Below the pieces are notes generated by a model, which worked only from the letters and a program-made list of their open reading frames with translations, searched no databases and was not told the origin of the DNA. From an uncultured Scytonema sp. (GTDB taxonomy: Bacteria > Cyanobacteriota > Cyanobacteriia > Cyanobacteriales > Nostocaceae): 50,420 nt of DNA. Location: contig CALMVQ010000144.1 in NCBI GenBank assembly GCA_937873135.1, forward strand, positions 1-50,420. The letters are read 5' to 3'. Numbering within the stretch: the first letter of the stretch is position 1; each line of letters opens with the position of its first letter. Position numbers and translations under genes: made by a program. Positions 45,612-50,420 of the stretch are shown here, piece by piece.

Positions 45612-46709
45612 ATGTTTGAACTTGTCATTAAAAGTGTTCCCATACAACGTGGACTTTTGGGGGAACATATCAGCTACGCAGCCAGCATTACTTTTGGCGA
45701 CATAGCTCGACTGTTAAATGATGGCCATCTCTATATTCCGAACATTCCCGAATTACCAGATTTTGCCCAACGCAAACTAAACCAGATACGAGTAAAGGCG
45801 ATCGCTCGGTACATTCTGGAAACTTATCAGAGCGGGACTACGTTTTTCCCGCCAGTTTGCGTAAACGTACAACCAGCCCCAACTTATAAAGATGGTAGTC
45901 TCTATCTTCCTTACCATTCAGTCTCGCTGCGCTTAACCGACGGACAGCATAGATGTTTTGGTATCCGTCAAGCACTCCAAGATATTCAAATGCAACAGTC
46001 AGAATATGAAATGACCCTTTCAAAATTAGAAATTGGCGTATTGATATATGGTGGATTACCAGTAGACGAAGAGCGCCAAGCTTTCCGCGACCAAAATCTT
46101 TTGGTGCAAAGACCGAGTGTGTCGCTCTCTCATGCTTTTGACACGCGATCGCCTACGGTTTTTGTAGCCAAAGATTTGATCAAACGAGTTCCTCATTTCC
46201 GAGATAACGTGGAGATGGTTGATACAGGTTTAGGTAAACACAATCCTAAGTTATTAACGCTTGCAACTTTGGTAACTGCAACTAAGCATATGTTTCCGCA
46301 TTTGCAGTCAAAAGAGAATGTAGAATTATTGGCTGAATGGGCTGCGATATTTTGGACGGCAACAGCGAGTATTTTACCCCGTGAACTTTGGGCTATAAAA
46401 AGTAAAGAAGAACGTGCGGCTCAAAGAATTGTTTCATTAGCGGTGAGCGCTCCGATGTTTCAGGCATTAGGGATGTTAGCTCACGATTTATATCAAGAAA
46501 GTGTTCCCGCAGAAAATCTCGTCCATTGGTTAAATCGACTCCAAGAAATTGACTGGCGACGGGATAATCAATTCTGGCGAGAGCAAGGAGTTACCCAAAT
46601 TGGCGCACAAGGAGAAGCAATTATTTCCAATACAAAAACAACTGTTAGTGCTTGCCATCGAGTCTTACGAGAGTTTGTAGGTATTGTACCTCTGGGATTA
46701 GTCGTTTGA
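45612..46709 (+). CDS. dpdB: DGQHR-domain protein, DpdB/DndB-like
   Basis: A 365-residue protein with the signature LTDGQHRCFGI (DGQHR at residues 110-114) and, further on, FRDQNLLVQRPSVSLSHAFD, the pattern of DndB/DpdB proteins (ParB-like nuclease-fold relatives). In Dpd systems DpdB works with DpdA to insert preQ0 into DNA. In Dnd systems DndB is a regulator. The ATG at 45612 is preferred, since the frame upstream (to 45564) overlaps the divergent gene's start. Its 3' end overlaps the convergent short transglycosylase-like gene by 12 nt. A HIP1-like GCGATCGC lies within it, as in other resident genes. Confidence 0.8.
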   Translation: MFELVIKSVPIQRGLLGEHISYAASITFGDIARLLNDGHLYIPNIPELPDFAQRKLNQIRVKAIARYILETYQSGTTFFPPVCVNVQPAPTYKDGSLYLPYHSVSLRLTDGQHRCFGIRQALQDIQMQQSEYEMTLSKLEIGVLIYGGLPVDEERQAFRDQNLLVQRPSVSLSHAFDTRSPTVFVAKDLIKRVPHFRDNVEMVDTGLGKHNPKLLTLATLVTATKHMFPHLQSKENVELLAEWAAIFWTATASILPRELWAIKSKEERAAQRIVSLAVSAPMFQALGMLAHDLYQESVPAENLVHWLNRLQEIDWRRDNQFWREQGVTQIGAQGEAIISNTKTTVSACHRVLREFVGIVPLGLVV

Positions 46710-47549
46710 GTAACTGGTTAACCCAAAAACTTCATGAAAGACATTACGGTTGCTAAATCTCTCACTGTCATAGCGCTCGTTCCACCACAACCAACCAGTA
46801 GTATCAGCCCAAACATTGTGCTTCTTAAGCACTTCTGTCCGGGTTAAAGCTAATCCTCCTAAGACAAATTCCGGTCGGCTCCAAGTAAGAAGTTCGTCTA
46901 GTTCCTCTGTAGACAAACCAAATTTCAAGCCTGTGGTTCTAGTTTTATCAACTTTTAATAACCCACCTAAAGCAATATACTCGTAGCCTATGTCCCGGTA
47001 AGCACTAATCAGGGGAGCTAAGAAACTTCTTGGGGACTCGTAATGAGGAGGAACACAATCGGACTGCGGAACTACTTTTTGATGCCAATTGTAAATTGCA
47101 TATCCAACTTGAACAACACCAATCAAAGTATAGTTTCTGTGTTTTTGCCAATATTCTTCCCAAGTTAATTTTGCTAAATGTAGCGATAATAATGGCTCGC
47201 CAAAAATATCTTGCATAAAAACAAAATCGGGAGAGAATTTGTCACAGCGTTCAAGATACTCTCTGACTTTCTGTCGCAACTTTTGCTCAGATGCTAAACG
47301 TAATTCACGCACCCACCGATGATTGCGATATTCACAATGTTTTTGGGAGTACCAAGGGCAATCTTGATGAGTAAAAATGCCACAATCTATGAAAAATGGC
47401 TTTTCACAGTCACGAATAGTCTTAAGAAGGTTGTTGTGACATGAAATAGGGGCGAGAATACCGTAGTGACCTTCTAACTTTTTCAATTTTTCCAATAAAC
47501 CTAACCAGTCTAATGAAAAGACTGGTAAAAAACTATTTCTGAAATTCAT
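46698..47549 (-). CDS. Short tRNA-guanine transglycosylase-like protein (second DpdA-like)
   Basis: A 283-residue TIM-barrel-like protein. Blocks corresponding to transglycosylase sites are FFIDCGIFTHQ (Asp55), FVFMQDIFGEP (Asp114), GYEYIALGGL (base-recognition loop, 189-197) and VWADTTGWLWW (Asp249, aligned by position with the nucleophile region of the longer neighbour). It lacks the C-terminal CxCxxC...His zinc site of normal Tgt enzymes, ending soon after residue 270. It lies 36 bp downstream of the longer DpdA-like gene on the same strand. It may be a second transglycosylase with a different DNA target, or a partner subunit. The sequence MNFRNSFLPVFSLD at the start is not a signal peptide. 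Confidence 0.7.
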   Translation of the reverse strand: MNFRNSFLPVFSLDWLGLLEKLKKLEGHYGILAPISCHNNLLKTIRDCEKPFFIDCGIFTHQDCPWYSQKHCEYRNHRWVRELRLASEQKLRQKVREYLERCDKFSPDFVFMQDIFGEPLLSLHLAKLTWEEYWQKHRNYTLIGVVQVGYAIYNWHQKVVPQSDCVPPHYESPRSFLAPLISAYRDIGYEYIALGGLLKVDKTRTTGLKFGLSTEELDELLTWSRPEFVLGGLALTRTEVLKKHNVWADTTGWLWWNERYDSERFSNRNVFHEVFGLTSYSND

Positions 47550-47585
47550 TATTTATAATTTATATTTATTTAAGAATATTATACA

Positions 47586-49736
47586 TTATTCAATGTGATT
47601 AGAACAATCACTTTCTACTTTATCCTCATTAGCTAAAAATTCTTGGAAGCGTTTATAAAAGACGTAAGTGTTATGGAAACCTCGCCTGCGGTTGCGATCG
47701 TTCCCCCGAAAAATTACGCTTTCTACTCCTACTTTTTGACAGATTTCGCACTCACACTGCTGCCAAGGTTTTGCTTCTAAAAGTTTTCTGTACATCTGAG
47801 TATGTTGCCTGATACGTCTGGCTTTAGCAAATGCGTCAACTTTACCATCACGGGGCAATTCTAATAACTCATCGTAAGCAAGCAATTTATTAAGAGCGTC
47901 ATCTATTAATATATTACCTTTATCGTACTCCCGGATAGCAGTTAATGCCTCCTGCTCAAGCTGCTTGAGAGTTTCGCGTTCGTAACCATTTTCTAATAAA
48001 TGTTTAATTCTGACTGAGTGCTTATCAACAAAAGGAATACGGAGAGCAGCATACGTTTTTCCACTCAAAGTATGATAGTTTTCTACAGCATCAAACCAAG
48101 CTTTACGTAACGGACTCGCTGAGTCGAAACTGGTTACTCCTAAATGACGAAAATAAGGAAGAGCATCAATACGCCCCACGCCAAATAAATGTAGTCTAGT
48201 TGTAGGAGTTAAATGTTTATAAACCTCTTGCAGAACTTCTAGAATTTCTCTAGTTGGTGTTCTTGCAACTCCACCTATTGCAATAAAGTCATATCCCATT
48301 TCAATCAGTGCTTTTACTGCATCAGCATATTTTTCTGCGTTCCATCCTTGAGCAACACCAATAGGTGTAAAGTTATAACCAATCTTCTGGTGTTTTGTAA
48401 TAAAATCTTCTGCATTTCGTAAAGTAAGTTCGTAGCGTTTCTCTCGGACTCCTGGCTGTGCAAATGGCCCTACGATTAAGTGGTCAATACTGACTCCATA
48501 ATTGAAGCCTAGCCGTTGATAATAATCTAAAATTTCTCGAGTATTATATGGAGGTTCTTCCTGCTTAATATATCCGAATGCTCCACAATCTCCCATAATT
48601 TCTCCAGGGAACTTGATAAAATTGTGGATACCTCCTGCGGCTTCTATATCTTTTTTTTTAGTTGCTCTTTTATCAACCACTATCTTGGATACTAGAATAC
48701 CGCTATAATTATAGTTTGCATATATTTCATGAGAATAGATATCATCTTTATAAGCATTTCGATGGAGACTAAATCTGTCTTGTAAAAAGTCATAGCCCGC
48801 ATCTACTTTATCATCCCATTCTGGAATAAAATATTGCATTTGTAGATGATTATTAACTGCTGGAGTTAATTCTAAAAAGCTGCGAAAGTTTTCTCCTGTT
48901 GATTTGGACTTATTTACAACGTTATGTTTAGCTTTTGATTTACTTTCTTTTTCAAATGAATTTCCTAGAGGTAATTCTAGTTGTTGTGGTTGTTTGTCGA
49001 AAAAGTCTCTGAATGTTTCTGGTATTTGGTATAAATTTTCCAGTAAATCGGGATTGTGGCTAATTTTAGTAGCAATCAGCTTCAGCAAATGCCCTTTCAA
49101 TCCTACTAACGCACAGCTAAAGCGCGAAGCATGGAGATTGGACAACGTTAATATGTATGATTTAGCGTTACCGGAATCGACATAATGTATACTTTTATTT
49201 GAAGCTAAAAATATGAATGTTTGGTTGGGATAAGTTTCAACAGGCAGGTTTAAAGCACGCAGGTATTTTTCTCCCAGTAAGACAAACACTAAATCATATC
49301 CAACAACTGCTTGGTTAAAATCCTGATGTATTCCTAGAGAATTCGCCCACAAACGAACCTCATCGCTCTTCATTGAGTTGAAAGTAACAGAGTAAGGAAC
49401 AATAATTTTGTCTTCGGGAATTAATCCATATCCTGCTGAGATAATTTTTACGTCCACTACTTCTTTTCCAAAGCGCGATCGCAAGATATTCACACCCTCC
49501 ATGACGCGCAAGTGTTGCATTCCAGTGTACATAAAAGCTGCTGGGCAAGAAAACTCTACCAGCAATTTGGAACGTTCGTTTAACTTCTCTGCATTTTTAA
49601 AGTCTTCGATTGTGAGTTGGTTTGCTGGCTTGAAGCGTTTTTCTCCGCTACATGAGGTAATTACCAAAACACGGAGTTTTTGCTTTATACAATTTGTAGT
49701 TACAACGGTTGTTTCAATTAATTTAGTCATCTTCAT
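47586..49736 (-). CDS. dpdA: DpdA-like 7-deazaguanine DNA transglycosylase with N-terminal YaaA/DUF6884 domain
   Basis: A 716-residue two-domain protein. Residues about 20-225 resemble YaaA/DUF6884: VLVITSCSGEKR, then ISAGYGLIPEDKIIVPY (99-115). Residues about 300-716 are a Tgt-type domain: MGDCGAFGYI (Asp383), VSIDHLIVGPF (416 on), GYDFIAIGGVART (481 on), TSFDSASPLR with likely nucleophile Asp538, and a full zinc site Cys661, Cys663, Cys666 and His688. This is the central enzyme expected to exchange guanine in DNA for preQ0. The fused N-terminal domain might supply a further step or DNA binding. In Salmonella a separate protein, DpdC, converts preQ0 to the amide form. The gene lies 54 bp after the small gene at 49791-50162. 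Confidence 0.8.
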   Translation of the reverse strand: MKMTKLIETTVVTTNCIKQKLRVLVITSCSGEKRFKPANQLTIEDFKNAEKLNERSKLLVEFSCPAAFMYTGMQHLRVMEGVNILRSRFGKEVVDVKIISAGYGLIPEDKIIVPYSVTFNSMKSDEVRLWANSLGIHQDFNQAVVGYDLVFVLLGEKYLRALNLPVETYPNQTFIFLASNKSIHYVDSGNAKSYILTLSNLHASRFSCALVGLKGHLLKLIATKISHNPDLLENLYQIPETFRDFFDKQPQQLELPLGNSFEKESKSKAKHNVVNKSKSTGENFRSFLELTPAVNNHLQMQYFIPEWDDKVDAGYDFLQDRFSLHRNAYKDDIYSHEIYANYNYSGILVSKIVVDKRATKKKDIEAAGGIHNFIKFPGEIMGDCGAFGYIKQEEPPYNTREILDYYQRLGFNYGVSIDHLIVGPFAQPGVREKRYELTLRNAEDFITKHQKIGYNFTPIGVAQGWNAEKYADAVKALIEMGYDFIAIGGVARTPTREILEVLQEVYKHLTPTTRLHLFGVGRIDALPYFRHLGVTSFDSASPLRKAWFDAVENYHTLSGKTYAALRIPFVDKHSVRIKHLLENGYERETLKQLEQEALTAIREYDKGNILIDDALNKLLAYDELLELPRDGKVDAFAKARRIRQHTQMYRKLLEAKPWQQCECEICQKVGVESVIFRGNDRNRRRGFHNTYVFYKRFQEFLANEDKVESDCSNHIE

Positions 49737-49790
49737 ACTCTACTCCAGAATTTGGAGTTTCTGATACTGCAATCTTAATAGTACAAACTG

Positions 49791-50162
49791 TTACTCTGCT
49801 GTGGTTTGGGATAATAATATCGGCATCTCCAAGACTCGTTCTTGCGCTTGTTGAGCGAATAAAGCAACATTCCTTCTTGCTTCGGTATCAGCCCAGATTG
49901 TTTCCCAGTTAAATAGCCACCGGGCAACGATACGTCCTAAATCCACTAGTTCGGCAGCTTGGTCAATATCAATATCGATAATATGTGGTACAGTCCATTC
50001 AATGTGATATAGACTTTCGCGCATGAGGCTAACAATTTTATCTTCCGAAGCGAAACCCTGCGCCAGCGATTGAATTTGTTTAAGGTGTCGCGCTAAGTAG
50101 TTTAAACGCGTGGGGATATCGTTTTGTTGAAAATGTTCTTGATTTAGCGTTGCTATAGTCAT
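49791..50162 (-). CDS. Small helical protein of an unnamed cyanobacterial family, leader of the dpdA operon
   Basis: A 123-residue protein preceded by a strong ribosome-binding site (GGGAGAG just before the ATG). It has the same pattern as the broken gene at 32764-33111: DIPTRLNYLARHL, IEWTVPHI, AAELVDLGRIVARWLFNW, IWADTEARRN and RVLEMPILL. It is helical and acidic with no known domain. It overlaps the preceding 45-residue gene by 4 nt (ATGA) and precedes dpdA by 54 bp, so the three are probably one transcript. Function unknown. Confidence 0.7.
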   Translation of the reverse strand: MTIATLNQEHFQQNDIPTRLNYLARHLKQIQSLAQGFASEDKIVSLMRESLYHIEWTVPHIIDIDIDQAAELVDLGRIVARWLFNWETIWADTEARRNVALFAQQAQERVLEMPILLSQTTAE

Positions 50163-50296
50163 ATCTCTCCCAAAAACTTTATAATAATTTGGGCAAACTG
50201 TTCTCTTATGGTAGCGTCGAGGATTTGCATTGACCGATTTTGGCGCGGACGAAGGTTAATCATGGAGTCATGGGTAATTTTTTGATTTGCGGGCAT
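50159..50296 (-). CDS. 45-residue basic protein at the head of the dpdA operon
   Basis: An ATG frame of 45 codons (MPANQKITHDSMINLRPRQN, then RSMQILDATIREQFAQIIIKF). The stop TGA overlaps the next gene's ATG (ATGA), which is strong evidence for translation. The Arg-rich centre and amphipathic C-terminal helix would suit a small DNA-binding or adaptor protein. No family is recognised. A palindrome lies 9 bp upstream. Confidence 0.6.
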   Translation of the reverse strand: MPANQKITHDSMINLRPRQNRSMQILDATIREQFAQIIIKFLGEI

Positions 50297-50304
50297 AAAT
50301 CCAG

Positions 50305-50355
50305 GTTAATTGTTGATGGTTAATGGTTGATTGCAATTAACCATCAACAATTAAC
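50305..50355. repeat. 20-bp perfect inverted repeat upstream of the operon
   Basis: Arms 50305-50324 and 50336-50355 (GTTAATTGTTGATGGTTAAT and its complement) enclose an 11-nt loop. The arms are built of GTTGATGGTTAA-type units as in other intergenic repeats of the window. It sits 9 bp upstream of the 45-codon gene, so it could be an operator, a leader hairpin, or a dispersed repeat. The last 65 bp of the window show nothing else. Confidence 0.7.
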
Positions 50356-50420
50356 TTTCAACGTAATTATTAAGTGATTATCCGAACATGATGTTTGTTA
50401 TACCCCGCCCCGCGTAGCCC

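Noticed and set aside
46698-49736. Ordinary queuosine tRNA-guanine transglycosylase (Tgt)
   Set aside because: The motifs differ from bacterial Tgt, the long protein carries an extra N-terminal domain, and the neighbours are DpdB-, helicase- and PLD-like.
36962-50296. Island is a classical DISARM system
   Set aside because: The helicase, DUF1998-like tail and PLD fit in part, but no DISARM methyltransferase is seen, while DpdA- and DpdB-like genes are adjacent.
1-50420. CRISPR arrays, tRNA and rRNA genes
   Set aside because: No regularly spaced repeats, no T-loop/anticodon-type folds and no rRNA blocks were found by eye. A tRNAscan or CRISPR search would settle it.

Overview
The window is chromosomal DNA of a cyanobacterium, most likely a filamentous heterocyst-forming type. 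The grounds are many HIP1 octamers (GCGATCGC), a photosystem I PsaK subunit, a Ycf34 protein, a CYP110-type cytochrome P450, a type III glutamine synthetase (GlnN), chloroplast-like proteins (EGY-type site-2 protease, SNAT-like acetyltransferase), a CHAT-TPR protein, and intergenic DNA rich in short repeats and palindromes. The genus is not decided by the sequence. No rRNA, tRNA or CRISPR array was seen.

Positions 1-28600 are mostly housekeeping and regulatory genes in small units on both strands. They include a frameshifted remnant, a degenerate sensor kinase, a GNAT acetyltransferase, secD-secF, pdhB, a single-domain response regulator, an XRE regulator, hemB, holA, secreted proteins, glnN, a membrane metalloprotease, a Uma2 nuclease, a 1199-residue TPR-CHAT protein, psaK, trpF, an IS remnant, a second response regulator, a peptidoglycan-binding protein and a Tat-exported flavin amine oxidase. 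Several gaps hold perfect hairpins or nested inverted repeats, and one GC-rich repeat occurs twice in opposite orientation (2287-2319 and 13236-13266).

Positions 28600-36960 hold a low-complexity protein with an exact 33-bp duplication, a DUF2252 protein, a P450, a broken head-to-head pair (5'-truncated dinB and a 5'-truncated small gene), a secreted protein, a VOC protein, ycf34 and a CCA-adding-type nucleotidyltransferase.

Positions 36960-50300 form a DNA-modification/defence island resembling the Dpd (7-deazaguanine in DNA) systems. Its putative modification arm has a DpdA-like transglycosylase fused to a YaaA/DUF6884 domain, a second shorter zinc-less transglycosylase-like protein, and a DGQHR-domain DpdB/DndB-like protein. 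Its putative restriction arm is a tightly packed run: a 1650-residue DEIH helicase with a DUF1998-like cysteine end (DpdJ-like), a phospholipase-D-fold protein (DpdK-like), a TPR protein with a DUF2325-like C-terminus, and a MazG-type pyrophosphohydrolase, linked by 4-nt and 8-nt overlaps. Between the arms lie a small probable DNA-binding protein divergent from dpdB, with a palindrome between them, and a cysteine-rich coding remnant. At the right edge two small genes lead the modification operon. One belongs to the same family as the truncated gene beside dinB. I saw no preQ0 biosynthesis genes, so the precursor would have to come from queuosine-pathway genes elsewhere. The unusual architecture (two transglycosylases, the DUF6884 fusion, the TPR-DUF2325 partner and a coupled MazG) makes this island the best candidate for an undescribed system.
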